A stretch of 64,000 nt of DNA from Diphasiastrum complanatum (GCA_029204225.1 CM055097.1:33542804-33606803); one strand, 5' to 3'. Shown: positions 9,853 through 20,744, numbered from the stretch's first letter. Numbers and translations: made by a program. Notes: generated from the letters alone by a model not told the origin.

Positions 9853-11401
9853 ATTATGGAGGTCTCCATCGCAATCAACAAAATAGTAGGGTTTCCACTT
9901 GGAAAGATGGAGTAGGGCAACGGCCCAATGTCATTTTTCCATTTTGGACTTAAACCATGGCAAGTAGATTATGAATTTCAGAAACTATGTTCTATACTCT
10001 TTATCATCACAAGCTTCTAGTTGGAAGATCTAGAGATTTTAAATAATCGTTTGTTCTTGCTCTATGCTATGTTACAGACTCCTTTTTCTCTTTTCTACTC
10101 TCATTACAAAGTTTTATGAGAATGAAAACAAGAGTGTTTATGATGAATTTCTTGGATGTAGCCATCATGTTTTCTTAATTAATATAAAATAAAAAATGTA
10201 AGAAGGTTTTATTCTTTCTTCTTAGTACTTTGCTATACTCTTTCTACAAAAGCATCTTGGGAAAAAGAAAAGCAGTCCATTCCTTAGAAGCAATTCTAAT
10301 TTACTTTGTCAAAATGTATCTTTTTGCATGAAAAAGAACCAATGCAATGCTTTGGGTTTTTTTTTTTTTAAACTTCCAACTTCACCCACAAAAAAATCAT
10401 AGATTGTTGAGATTCAATAGTGAAAGCAAAGTCTTTCAAAAAATCAAGATTTTGGTTTTAACTAGCAAGAAACCACTACTTAAATAAAGACAAAAAATTC
10501 TCCATTAATTTTTATGAAAACACCATAAAAAACAAAATTTGAAATAGAGCAATTTCAATATTCAGATATGGGTCCATATTTGCCAAACAAGCATCCGATA
10601 TGTCCTAATCCCATCTAAAACCAAGTACTCTATATTCAAATTAAATCTGCAAAAGGACTTGAGAAATCATATCAAGAAAAAAGTTGCAAAAAGCCAAGTT
10701 AAAAAGAGTTTCAACCTCATTTTTCAAGAGCTTAAGCATCAATTTGATGCAAATCATGGTATTGCACTTACCTTTTGCAACAAAAATCCTCTAAAAAAAT
10801 CGTAAAGTTCAAAAAAGTGGTCAAACCCGAATTTCTAACTTTTGCCCTCAAGTTTTAATTAATGATTTCAAAGAAGACTTGTAGACAAAGTTTCAGTTCA
10901 GGACATTTAGTAGTAGTTTCTCATTTTATCTAGGATGATTCTTTTAAGCCTATTGAGATAGCAAATCCTTTTGTAGTGAGTCCCTACAGAGTTACTGAAG
11001 CATGAGCTTTTGAAGGTTGTTCTAGAAATTAAGGCTTAGTGGTCGTTTGTGTTTGGATTGCCCATCGACTATCAAAATGAATGTATACCAATGTACTCAA
11101 AACTTTGAAGATGTTATTCGAGTGGTGAAAGGTACTGTGGTGGTCTCACTTAAGATGGTATATGGCCAAATTGCCATAGAACATAAGAATGCGAAATCAT
11201 GATGAAGATTTTTGGTGTTACAATCATAAAACACATTCACATCATGCTCATTAGCAATATCACAATGCAATCTAGATTTTTAAACATTATAAAATAATTC
11301 ATAATCCAAATCATTGACTTTTTTCATTACTTTGGCTATCAACAATGGGAGTACATGGATCTCTCCAAGAATGAAGACATTTTTATCATTACTATCTTTA
11401 A
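9850..11401. other. AT-rich intergenic, no gene seen
   Basis: No ORF of note and no repeat unit I could define on either strand. Confidence 0.5.
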
Positions 11402-11912
11402 TTACCAAAGAGTGATCTTTGAAATATATATCCAATGTATCTTATTTGTTGTAAAACCACTCATAGTGTAAGTCACTTGGTATAATCTTGCATTTGAAGC
11501 TCTAGATTGAGGACTTTTACATCTCATATCTCCATGTCCGGTCTTGAGGCTAAAAGTAGACACTTGAAGCTTCTGCACAAGCCAAGAATTAACAAAATTA
11601 CAAGAATATGCACAGTTTTCAATTACACTAATTTCAAGTTTACTTGCAAATAACTCCATCGTCATGATATTGGATGATTTGTTCTTCCGCTTAAGGGCAT
11701 CACTTGGCATGATGCCCAAGTTTGTTGCATAGGAAACAAAGATTTTCTTTGTTTGTCAACTTTTGCACTTTATCATTTACCATCAACTTCTTAGTTTTCT
11801 TCTTCTGATGTGCCACAACATCTAATTCATCAAAATATTTTTCCCTTTTTTTTTTTTTTTTTTGTAAAGTTAGATTTAGCCAATATAGGACTAATTTATA
11901 AAATTGTAACAC
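11402..11912 (-). pseudogene. Ty1/copia gag-protease remnant
   Basis: Minus strand. A knuckle of the CX2CX4HX4C type is visible near 11712-11750 as CFLCNKLGHHAK followed by a stop and then Cys, so it is broken at the last ligand. Downstream comes VNSWLVQKLQVS and a segment resembling the region before a copia protease. The copy at 22480-22990 (-) shares the same order (knuckle, then NSCLVQKLKV), so both belong to one degenerate copia family. Confidence 0.6.
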
Positions 11913-12746
11913 ACTCGTGGAGCTCCGAGCTGCCTATTTAATGCAAATTTAATACATTATTATGACTCTGATTCATGAGTTGGAAATTGGAATGATCATG
12001 CTCATTGCTGACTCCTAAGGTAGTAGACTAAAACTGAAAACCTATAAATCTTGAAATGGATAGGCTAAAAGCTTTTTTTAAAATTTTTTGTGAGCTAAAA
12101 ACCTACGTTAAAAATATGAATAGGCTTGTTACCTACGATGTAATATGCATCAAGAAGTTCAGTACATTACACTCATTTAAAGACTGATTATCAACAAATA
12201 CTTCCATAATACAAGCAAGAGATTAGGGTCCCTTAATCTGAATAATGCAAGCTCGGTCATGTTAGGACTTTTCTTGGTGAGACAGACGAGTTGAGCCCCA
12301 AAAAAAGTCATATACCAAGAGTCTTTGAAAAATTGTGAGTTTTATTTTATTTTAGGATAGGTAGTTTTTTTTAGCAAATTAATTAAGTTTATTTGATGTG
12401 CTAGTTTTTTCAACAACCTAACTTTTATCATTTACTCAATGTCGAGTAATATTGAAGAATAAACCAAGTTTTCCAATGTCAAAATAGGTTGAAGACCTTC
12501 AATTTTTTTTTTTTTGCATAGCTTGACATTCAAATTTTGACATGGTTCAACAAAGACTCAACTTTTATAATCTATTCAATGTCAAATTGCTATAAAAAAA
12601 AAAGGAGGATCCATCTTCAAAGAAAAGACATTTTTGTTGGATATAGTGAGGTAAGCAAAGCTTACAAGGTTTACATTCCTTCTACTAATAAAGGAAAATT
12701 CATGCACAGTTAACAGACAGAGAACAAACACAGAATGAATGAGGGG
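11913..12746. other. AT-rich intergenic, no gene seen
   Basis: No supportable ORF. Repeated short phrases (CAACTTTTAT, ATTTACTCAATGTC) near 12420-12590 suggest old retroelement flank but no element boundaries were found. Confidence 0.45.
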
Positions 12747-12762
12747 GAGAGAGAGAGAGAGA

Positions 12763-12821
<59 letters not shown>
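12747..12821. repeat. (GA)n microsatellite, slightly interrupted
   Basis: About 75 bp of GA repeats with one GGG interruption near 12765. Long Arg-Glu or Ser-Leu ORFs across it are artefacts. Confidence 0.95.
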
Positions 12822-12822
<1 letters not shown>

Positions 12823-13006
12823 AGGCCCCATGAGCTAGAAGGGAGGAGAGGCAGCAGCCAGCGAGGGCGGGGCAGCGAGAGGAGAGCAGGCCCCAGTGGA
12901 GAGAGAGGAGAGAGAGGCAGAAGCGAGCGAGGACAAGCAGCGAGAGGAGAGCAGCTCCAGCGGAGAGGAAAGGCAGCAGCAGCGAGTGAGGATAGCTAGC
13001 GAGCAC
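12822..13006. repeat. Purine-rich GC minisatellite (~3 x 60-66 bp)
   Basis: Three diverged units, each with GAGAGCAG, GGAGAG, GGCAGCAG or GGCAGAAG, AGCGAG and CAGCGAGAG, follow the GA microsatellite directly. Strong strand asymmetry (G/A on the plus strand) makes this a possible triplex- or R-loop-prone segment. Confidence 0.7.
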
Positions 13007-13009
13007 TAA

Positions 13010-13190
13010 AAAATTTTTGAACACGTGTCACGCAACATGTGTTTCGACATGTTGATGTGGCATGGCACATGTCCTGCGGTGCAGGCCAGGTGTCAGGTTG
13101 GCTAGAAAATTTTTGAACACGTGTCACACACCATGTGTTTTGACATCTTGATGTGGCACGACACATGTCGTGCACATACTCACCGGTGGT
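13010..13190. repeat. ~96-bp tandem duplication
   Basis: The block AATTTTTGAACACGTGTCAC starts at about 13012 and again at about 13108. Both copies continue with CATGTGTTT, GACAT, TTGATGTGGCA and ACACATGTC. CACGTG, a G-box core, appears in each copy. Confidence 0.8.
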
Positions 13191-14728
13191 ATGTATACCA
13201 TGTCCATGTCGAGCATGTATTGGTCGACTAAACTTTTTTCCAAATAGTGGGAACATATTCTAGTTAATCTCAAAATGTTGCAGTCCAATATCACAAAATG
13301 CACTACTTAAATTATGAGAAATTAATTAGCTAATAAATTAATGAATAACTCACTACCTCTAATTAGGTAGATGATGATAATATATATGGACTACCTTAGT
13401 GCATTAGATGTTGATGAGAGCAAATGTGAAAGAGAATAGTTTTTCCTTAATTTAGGTTATCATTACGTTATTTATTTTTATCTACTCGCTATTATGCTTT
13501 TCTGATATTTTTCATCTTCTGATGTATCTTCTTTCTTTGTGATATCCAAGTTTATAATTTTTTGAATACTGAACCATATCACTAATTCAGTTACTGGTTT
13601 CTTTTATGTTAGATTCCCAAATGTTTGGATAAGGCAATCTACCTTTCTTCTTTCATACATAGTGTTCAAAATTTATTGTCAAGTGCCATGCTCCATAAAA
13701 CCTTTGGTGATTTTCAAAAGCTCTTGGCCACCTTTAGTATAGGAATCATTTTTGCAAGTATTATCTTAGATGATGACCATGTCCTCTTGATTAGATATTG
13801 ATGCGTTTGGTATTCAATTTGAAGTTCTTTGCTATAGCTACCCAACTGTTGCCCCAAGTTTTGCTTTCGACTTATTATTGTAGAATAAAGTTATAGCATA
13901 TATTCTATAAAAAAACCTTTGAGTCTACAAGTTTCACTCATAGATATTATAAGATAATTGAAAGAAGTCTATGAACACAGAATTGCCTTGAGTAGTATTC
14001 AATTATGCATGGCTCAATGTACATGCAACAAGACACTTAATAGTCTTCTATCTCAATAGCTTTCTTGATTGGATTAGTTATCCAATTCATGATGCATCTA
14101 TGTAATATTGATTGATGGTTGGCATAATGTAGCTCTCATTTGATAGAGCAATTTCTCATTTAGATCATTTGAATCCCATGTGGTGAAAAGATCCTCTTGG
14201 TCATTTGTACACAAGGAATTTGACAGCCTTGAATCCGTTGTCCACCTAAAATGTTTTCCTTAACAGTAGAATCAATAACATTATAGATCCCTATGTAAAT
14301 GATTAGATTCTCATCACCTCCTTTTGTCAGTACCACATCACTAAATGGATGTCCAATGCACAGTTGCTCTAGATCTCGGAATGTAATTTTCGTATTTGAC
14401 CCCCATTGAAGAATGTTAATATTGTGTTCATTATAAAAAATCTCGATACTATATTAGTATTCAAACTTATCTTCATTGTTATGTTGCTCATTTGATCTAT
14501 ATTTGGAAGTAATTTTATAAATATTACTATAAAAAATGAGATCATAACTATCAAATATTGGAATAAAATGTGATTCTTGAAAATTGGATTGTACTCCATG
14601 TTCAAGCTGCAACTATAGAGATCTACATTGTTAATAAATAAGCCCTTTCTCTTTGTCACAAAGGCCCTTAAAAAAAACTTGATCTTGATTGTCAAACTGA
14701 TTTTCATCAACTTGTCCATTTGCTAATC
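13191..14728. other. AT-rich intergenic, no gene seen
   Basis: No ORF longer than about 115 codons and none with a recognisable motif. Nothing else supportable. Confidence 0.5.
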
Positions 14729-14800
14729 GGGCCCACTGGTCCATTAGCGTTTTCCTGATAGGACCCATTGGTCCATTGGTGTTTTCCCAATAGGGCCCAC
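14729..14800. repeat. ~33-bp tandem minisatellite (2.2 copies)
   Basis: GGGCCCACTGGTCCATT and GGACCCATTGGTCCATT start consecutive 33- and 32-bp units that both end in GTTTTCC plus about five bases. A third GGGCCCAC begins at 14793. Confidence 0.8.
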
Positions 14801-15688
14801 AAAATGTCTTTCCTAGATTTTGATCAACCATTTCTAAGGATTACCATCCATTATCTAGCCCAACATAGCTTGAAGTGGATTCTTGCATTGTCATGTAAAA
14901 GAAGCGACATTGACTTCTTTTGAGTCAAACATTGAAATTTCTAGTAGATTAGGTACTCAAGTATTCTTAATCATAGTGTTGCTTTGACATATTTGTAGAC
15001 ATTTCTCTCTTTTCTTGATCTAATGCATAACACATTAATGCTTGTTAAATTGAAGTTGAGAAAGTAGTTTCTCCACATGAACATGAAGGTAATCTTGAAG
15101 GACACATAGGTAGCACTCAAAGTCCATGCATATAGCATAACACATTTCAGTAAGAACAACAATTCTCATCAGTAAAAATAACCTATACAAGAGCCAACGT
15201 ATAGTACAAATGCCACCTCTAAGTACTAAGTGATGCATTTCACTTTTTACTACACTTAAATATGGACTTACATAAAGAAAAAAAGATTTGGACAAATTAG
15301 ATGAAGAGGAGGGGAGAAGGGGGGGGTGGGGGTGTAGTGATTGCACAATATGGATGGTTGCACAATACTGGACACATGAAACTGATCACTTTCATTGTCA
15401 TGAATTCCAAATTTAAACAAAAAAGTTATAGAAGATAAAAAAACATTTCGCAAAAGAAAAATGTTACAATTTAGAGTCAAGCCTTCAAAAAATTTGCCTT
15501 TGAATCTTTGAAATATTCACCTCTCGACATATATCAAGAATTTGAAAAAAAAAAATGTCAACAAATGATCTTTTTTCAACCATTTTTTCTGAGCTATAAA
15601 TGTGCTCAAGAAATTAATTAAAAACTGTAAAAAAAAAATCTCGAAATATCTTTAACAAATTTCTTGGACAAAATCGAATTTGTAGGGG
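14801..15688. other. Intergenic with a G-rich tract
   Basis: No gene seen. Plus-strand 15309-15336 contains four or more runs of at least three G (GGGG, GGGGGGGG, GGGGG and neighbours), a potential G-quadruplex. The rest is AT-rich. Confidence 0.5.
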
Positions 15689-15889
15689 AGCAAACATATC
15701 AAAGTGGCCTATCATTTTGTGAGAGAACAAGTCATGGCAAAGGAAGTGGAGCTTCAACATGTCTCATCAAGGAAGCGTGTGGTTGATATCTTCACCAAAG
15801 CACTAGGAAAGGACTTGTTTATGAAGCACAAAACTCATCTTGGAGTACTATTAAAATCTATGCTAAAACTAGTTGAAGAGGGTGTGTGA
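15689..15889 (+). pseudogene. Ty1/copia RNase H C-terminal tail
   Basis: The frame from about 15689 reads the end of a copia polyprotein: AYHFVREQV, then VELQHVSSRKRVVDIFTKAL and a final LGV block. In copia elements this D-I-F-T-K-A-L stretch sits just before the polypurine tract. GTTGAAGAGGGTG at 15872-15884 and then TGTGAAAAATTC could be a decayed PPT and 3' LTR start, but no LTR partner was found. The rest of pol is missing. Confidence 0.8.
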
Positions 15890-16131
15890 AAAATTCAACT
15901 AGTTAAGTTGAGTTAAATTGGCAATTTTGAGGCCAACTTGAAATTTCACGTTAGAGTTAGATTTTTTAATGTCAATAAGGCCCTAAATAGTGTTTTTACT
16001 TTTTTTGGCAAGTAGAGAACTTGATAAGGTCTAGTTTTGACCTACTTTAATTGGTTAGATTAGATACATTGCATCTAGTCAAGCTTAACTAGGTTTCGTT
16101 CTGGCCAGAACTTGCGGCAGGCGAAACTGAC
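15890..16131. other. Possible decayed 3' LTR start
   Basis: Follows the copia RNase H tail and precedes the ~340-bp repeat array. There is no gene and the far end of the putative LTR cannot be recognised. Confidence 0.3.
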
Positions 16132-16235
16132 ACCCAGAATGGAAAATGGACTGTAAACCCTAGAACCGCCAAACTAGTCCATTTTAGCCTAACTACTTGC
16201 ACTGCTCCCGGCCCAACTGGGGGGTTTTTGGGGGA

Positions 16236-16348
16236 GGGAAGGGCCGGCTCCGAGGCCCTTCAACCCGAGAAGGTGATGCGCCCGAGGGCGGAGGCCCGAG
16301 GGCGTAACATCCTTCCCCGAGCGGAAGGGCTGAGGAGCCGGCCCTTCC
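16236..16348. repeat. GC-rich inverted repeat
   Basis: GGGAAGGGCCGGCTCC at 16236-16251 is mirrored by GGAGCCGGCCCTTCC at 16334-16348, with a GC-rich spacer that also contains GAGGCCCTTC/GAAGGGCTGAGG. It lies within the segment interrupting unit 1 of the array. Confidence 0.75.
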
Positions 16349-16403
16349 GCCGCATGAATTCATTTTTCACATTTTTTTTTCTTTTTTTTTTTTGGTAAAT
16401 TTT

Positions 16404-16486
16404 TTTTACATGCACCTTCTGGGTGGAAGGTGCGTGTAAAATTATGACATTTTTTTTATGTGCACCTTCCGAACGTCGGAAGGTGC
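16404..16486. repeat. Two adjacent hairpins on a shared GCACCTTC core
   Basis: Hairpin 1: TTTTACATGCACCTTC (16404-16419) with GAAGGTGCGTGTAAAA (16426-16441), two mismatches. Hairpin 2: GCACCTTCCGA (16462-16472) with TCGGAAGGTGC (16476-16486), perfect. The tandem arrangement suggests a duplicated stem-loop. Confidence 0.8.
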
Positions 16487-17714
16487 CTGCAAAAAAATTT
16501 TGTCATAAAAAAATTTGCCCCACAGGCACCACCATTTCCTTTGTAAAATTTTGAAAAATGATTTTACGGCCAAATGGACTCAAAATTGAGCGTCGAAGCA
16601 TCCATCGCGTCCTACACCAAAGCAGTAACCTGTTGGCACCCCCCGTCTGTTATTCTGAGACTCGTCGGACCTACGACACTGCTTTTACACTCATATAGGC
16701 CAGTTCTTTTACGCTCATACTTCCGACACATATTCCGAGCATATCGACACTTGTAATGGAAACTGGACCATAAACCCTAGAACTGCCAAACTAATCCATT
16801 TTAGTTAACTACTTGCACTGCTCCCGGTCCAACTGGGGCCTCTGGCCAAACGGGCTCAGAATCGAACTTGGAAGCACCCGTCGTGTCCTACACAGAAGCA
16901 GTAACCTGCTGGCACCCCCCATCCAGGATTCCGAGATCCGTTGGGCGCTTTTACGCTCGTACCGGTCGGTTTTCCCTGAGAGCCTTTCCTAGTGTCAACA
17001 TCCGACACATATTCTGAGAAAACCGTCCATCATGTAGACCCGTTATTAGTTCTTGCAGGTTCACCATGGCGATACGTACTGGCTGGAACTTGCGGCAGGC
17101 GAAACCGACACCCAGAATAGAAACTAGAGGTTAAACCCTAGAACTGCCAAACTAGTCCATTTTAGCCTAACTACTTGCACTGCTCTCGACCCAACGGAGG
17201 TTTCTCGCCAAACGGGCTTGGAATCGAGCATCGAAGGATCCATTGCATCCTACACAGAAGTGGTAACCTGCTGGCACCACCCGTTCGAGACTCCGAGATC
17301 CGTCAAACCTACTGGACCACTTTCAGGCTCGGACCATCCACTTGTTCCTGAAAGCCTTTCGCAAGACCAACTTCCGATGCACATTTCAAGAAAACCGTCC
17401 AATCCTGCAAGCATGCTGTCAGTTCTTGTAGGATCACCACGGGACTTGTGGTAGGCCTAATGCATTGTGCTCAAGTGTCCTTTGTATTTTGGGACCACCT
17501 CTAGGAGCATAATGTTCATCCAATTTTCTCTCTCCTAGGAATCTGTCATTCGCTCTCCTCTCTACGATAGAATCCACTTTCTCTCTCCTCTCTTCGATGG
17601 AATGTGCATGTGCTATGTGGTAGCCCATCATTGGCTCTGTCCACATCCACATTCCACCACAAATGTAAAAAAATTTGTGAAAAAAAGGGCCAAAAAACCG
17701 AAATTTTTTTTTTC

Positions 17715-17813
17715 GTCCATGCGTACGGCCGTACGATTGTACCGTACGGCCAAAAAATGGGAAAAAAAATAAAAACTGTCCATGTGTACGGCCGTGCGGC
17801 CGTACGGTACATC
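17715..17813. repeat. Duplicated GTACGGCCGTACG palindromes
   Basis: GTCCATGCGTACGGCCGTACG (17715 on) is repeated at 17778 as GTCCATGTGTACGGCCGTGCG. Each is followed by a second partial copy on the same core (CGTACGGCC). CpG-rich palindromes sit between A-rich stretches inside the segment separating units 3 and 4 of the array. Confidence 0.75.
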
Positions 17814-18215
17814 CAAAAAAAAAAAAAAAACCTTCGCACAATGGCATTATGTAGGGGAAGGCCCGAAGCCCTTGGGTCTTCCTTGCTGGTCGGGGCCTGC
17901 CCTCGGGCAAGGGCCCTCCCAACAAGGAAGGCCCTCAGGCAGGGCCTTCCCCCCCACGAAACCAACACCCAGAATGGAAATTGGACCGTAAGTCCTAGAA
18001 TTGCAAAACTAGTCAAGTTTAGCCTAACTAGTTGCACTGCTCCCGATCCACTAGGGGTTTCTGGAAAACTAGGCTTAGAATCGAGTGAGGAAGGATCCAT
18101 CGCGGACACATCAACCTGTTGGCAACCCTCATTCAGGATTTCAGTTTTAGGCTCAAACTGGCCACTTGTCCCTGAAAGCCTTTTGCAGGACCAACTTGTC
18201 CACCGAGAGCCTGCA

Positions 18216-18887
18216 TAGTGTAGCTAAACATATAAATGTCACTGTAAGATTCAAGATAGACTCCTAAAAAATGAATTCTCAAATTGAACCACTTATAATA
18301 TATGGGATTGGACAATTCCCTAATAGGATGTTTGTACCACAACATTTTAAAGTTACTCCTTTCAATGTTAACCCATTGCGTAATCCCCATATAGTTATCA
18401 ACAATTTCCAAATAAACACATGAATCGACACAATTGCAATGAGTACCAAAATGAATGGGAATTGCGTAAGACATGTGATGCACCCTTAGAATTTTGCATA
18501 TTAAAAACTATCAAGAGTGTCTAAATGTATTAAGTCGGAATACATAAAACAATGATTGCGCATCATAGTATCTGAAGAACATTAACATCAATGGTGCACT
18601 TTCTATAGCATAGTTTGATTCAAAAGTCATCACAAATACTATAGTATCCAAAGATAATATATTCTAGTACCCAAAGATAATATATTCTAGTCCTCACGTG
18701 CAAGAGATTCTGCATATATTGGTAAAGCCCTGTAGTTAGCCACAAGCATGATTGTAAATGCTCTAAGGTAGTTCTAAAGTGAACAAATAATTAAACCACA
18801 ACATCTTACTCTACACAATTGGTTTTAACAAATAATTAAACCACAACATCTTACTCTATGCAACATGTTTCCAAATAAGTAAAGTAC
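18216..18887. other. AT-rich intergenic, no gene seen
   Basis: Contains short direct repeats (TATCCAAAGATAATATATTCTAG-like blocks near 18650 and 18670; AACAAATAATTAAACCACAACA near 18783 and 18829) but no coding signal. Confidence 0.5.
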
Positions 18888-19083
18888 CAATCCAAGGTAA
18901 TGGCGAATGTGTCAACCTCATCAGCTCCCAAATCATGTAGTGGCTTTTTACCTTTGTCACCACTTAGTAGTGGCTTCAGGTATGACACAACTATCTGCTC
19001 ATCTGAATCAAGCGACAGTATTGGCGTACATGATATCTTTGCAGCTTTCATAGCAGCACCTGTGCCGCTTTGGCCTTTTAATT
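18888..19083 (-). other. Exon-like fragment, unrecognised
   Basis: On the minus strand a 196-bp open frame starts after CTATTACAG (acceptor-like) and ends before GTACTT (donor-like). It reads ELKGQSGTGAAMKAAK, then SLDSDEQIVVSYLKPLLSG and KPLHDLGADEVDTFAIT. Composition is that of a real soluble protein rather than random AT-rich sequence. It lies downstream, same strand, of the RING exon and could be another exon of that locus or of an unrelated gene. I recognise no family. Confidence 0.28.
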
Positions 19084-19259
19084 CTGTAATAGTAGATCTA
19101 CTCGTTATGACGGTTGATGTTCAAATAAACGATCTGTTTCCAGACTTGAAAAATTTCTGTTTGCAACAGTTTGTCTCTTCGTGACAGCTTCGTGTTTCAT
19201 GAACTGTTCACGATAGTTGACAGTTTGTGAGGTTGAACAAGAATCAAAATATTTCATGA

Positions 19260-19396
19260 CAAGATATTGTTCGCGAATCTTTCGAGTTTGAAACAAGATA
19301 TAGTTCGTGAATCTTTCGAGTTTGAAACAAGATATATTTCGCAAATCTTTCGAGTTTGAAACAAGATATATTTTGCGAATCTTTTGAGATGGAACA
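19260..19396. repeat. 34-bp tandem repeat, four copies
   Basis: Units at 19260, 19294, 19328 and 19362 follow CAAGATAT, two to five variable bases, TTCG-like, GAATCTTTCGAG and TTTGAAA. The last copy is diverged (TTTTGAGATGGAA). The array lies 150 bp downstream of the RING exon on that exon's strand. Confidence 0.9.
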
Positions 19397-19547
19397 TGAA
19401 TAGAAATGTTTTTGGTTCTCATCCTTTGTCAATTAAACTATGCACTCAAGTCATCCACACATGATTCACAGTGTATTTTTCCACACCTATGACACCATTT
19501 GAATTGGCGAACAACATACTAGAAACAAGCACATTCATTAGGCTTAC

Positions 19548-19784
19548 CAGCCAGGGTTTCAGACATTCAGGATGAAAAAGATGAGCGCATGGCATCTTCT
19601 GTGTAGCGTCTCCAGCCAACAACTCTTCCCGGCAAATTGCACATTGAGAGCCCTCCCCAAGCATCTTAAAGACTTCATCTGTCATCATTGTAACAGGCAA
19701 CTTCTTCACCTCTACTTTAGAAGCCGGTGGAGGACCATGAGGAGCATTGGCGACTTTCTTTATTAGTAGAGCCGAGATTTGTCT
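19548..19784 (-). pseudogene. AIP2-type RING-H2 E3 ubiquitin ligase, isolated exon
   Basis: The frame reads ANAPHGPPPASKVEVKKLP, then a short helix, CAICREEL, MPCAHLFHPECLKPWL. The block before the RING (PPPASK-x-x-V-x-x-LPV) and the half finger (Cys1-Cys2, PC-AH, F-H-P-E-C-L-K-PWL) match plant AIP2/RING1-like E3 ligases, which transfer ubiquitin from an E2 to substrate. Six of eight zinc ligands are visible. The final C-P-I/L-C pair should be in the next exon, and the frame stops being protein-like exactly at CTG|GTAAGC, a good splice donor (last exon base 19548). No following RING exon is found downstream. Upstream the match ends at about 19784, where a plus-strand gypsy integrase begins. 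I read it as a gene broken by a retroelement, or an exon captured beside one. Confidence 0.75.
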
Positions 19785-20300
19785 GATCATGTGTTCTACA
19801 GATACATCATCGTAGCGACAAATTATATGACCAAGTGGGTTGAAGCAAGAGTTGTTTGTGTTGCCGATGCAAAGACTATGGCTAAGTTCTTATATGAGAA
19901 TATCATTGTTCGATTTGGGTGTCCTGTTGAGGTCGTGAGTGATCATGGAATGCATTTTATCAACAAAACGATTAAGTGTCTCTTAGAGGAAATGTTTCTT
20001 ATTCATCGGTTTAGTACTTCGTATTATCCGAGAGGAATGGACAATCAGAATCTTCCAATAAGATGTACAAACTAGACACCATTTCAACTTGTTCATGGTC
20101 AAGATGTAGTTATGCCGATTGAATTTTTAGTACCATCTTTACTCATAGCAGCAACAAAACGATTGGAAATACTGTCGTACGGAACAATTATCTTGGAACA
20201 CCTAGATGCTACAAGATTTGATACCCTAGTGAATGGCAACCGATTACGCAGGATTTGGCTATATTAAATCCACAGTTGGGAAAGACAAGGTTTGATGTGC
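19785..20300 (+). pseudogene. Ty3/gypsy integrase core fragment
   Basis: Reads ATNYMTKWVEARVV (first catalytic Asp position replaced by Asn), RFGCPVEVVSDHGMHFIN with the second Asp, a STSYYPRGMDNQ region near the usual third acidic residue, and after a stop TPFQLVHGQDVVMPIEF. That order is standard for plant gypsy integrase. Stops near 20076 and later, and the missing RT and LTRs, make it a dead fragment. Its left edge coincides with the end of the RING exon. Confidence 0.85.
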
Positions 20301-20406
20301 CATGGTCAATTTAGTTTGAGTCAAAAAGATCAATTGTCACTATTGAAAAGTTGTACCAAATAGAATAACGGTAGTACCTGAAGAGACAAAGACACAATGG
20401 CTTCGA

Positions 20407-20679
20407 TTGTTAGGGATGGATACTAATTTGAGAGACACATATTCCATAACAAGAGATGATAAATACTTCATTGTGTGGATTGTGAAAGAGGTTTGGATGA
20501 CTCAGTTGATGGAGGCCAGTCGTGTGTTGTTGGATGGCATTGTGGGAAATTCATTTGGGGATGTGTTGTCTTTGCCTGCCAAGCCTACTCTTTATGAATA
20601 CTTTGATGAGATACGTTCTGCTCATAGAGCGAGTTTATTTGAGAGTATTAACAGTGAAACAGGACGACAAAAAACTTAG
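20407..20679 (+). other. Unrecognised 90-aa ORF in degenerate gypsy sequence
   Basis: Follows the integrase fragment in the same orientation. It reads TYSITRDDKYFIVWIVKEV and later LLDGIVGNSFGDVLSLPAK and PTLYEYFDEIRSAHRASL. No motif is known to me. It may be the distal part of the gypsy element or an unrelated insertion; the codon content looks more protein-like than the surrounding frames. Confidence 0.2.
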
Positions 20680-20744
20680 TAGCATATGTTTGTGCTAATC
20701 TATGTTGTTAATCAAATTCAAAAATTTGAGAAGTACTACTTGAT

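Larger units (their letters stand above)
16132..18215. repeat. Four-unit ~340-bp tandem array interrupted by GC-rich segments
   Basis: Each unit starts with ACCCAGAATGGAAA or a close variant, then ACCCTAGAA, CAAACTAGTCCATTTTAG, CTACTTGCACTGCTC, a GGGCTCAGAATCGA-like block, TCCTACACAGAAG, TAACCTGCTGGCACC and an ATTCCGAGATCCGT-like block. Units begin near 16132, 16757, 17110 and 17962. The first is split by about 16222-16565 and the third and fourth are separated by about 17457-17950, both GC-rich and full of inverted repeats. Unit four is the most diverged. No function is evident; it could be a decayed satellite or tandemly duplicated element end. Confidence 0.8.

Noticed and set aside
12710-13256. 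Ser/Leu-rich and Arg/Glu-rich ORFs near 12.7-13.2 kb
   Set aside because: Products of the GA microsatellite, purine-rich minisatellite and 96-bp duplication.
16132-18215. CRISPR array
   Set aside because: Units are ~340 bp and diverged, without short identical repeats and unique spacers; the context is a plant nuclear genome.
17434-18218. ORFs of 163-204 aa on both strands
   Set aside because: They cross the palindromic insert and the ~340-bp repeat; no protein motif and heavy overlap on opposite strands.
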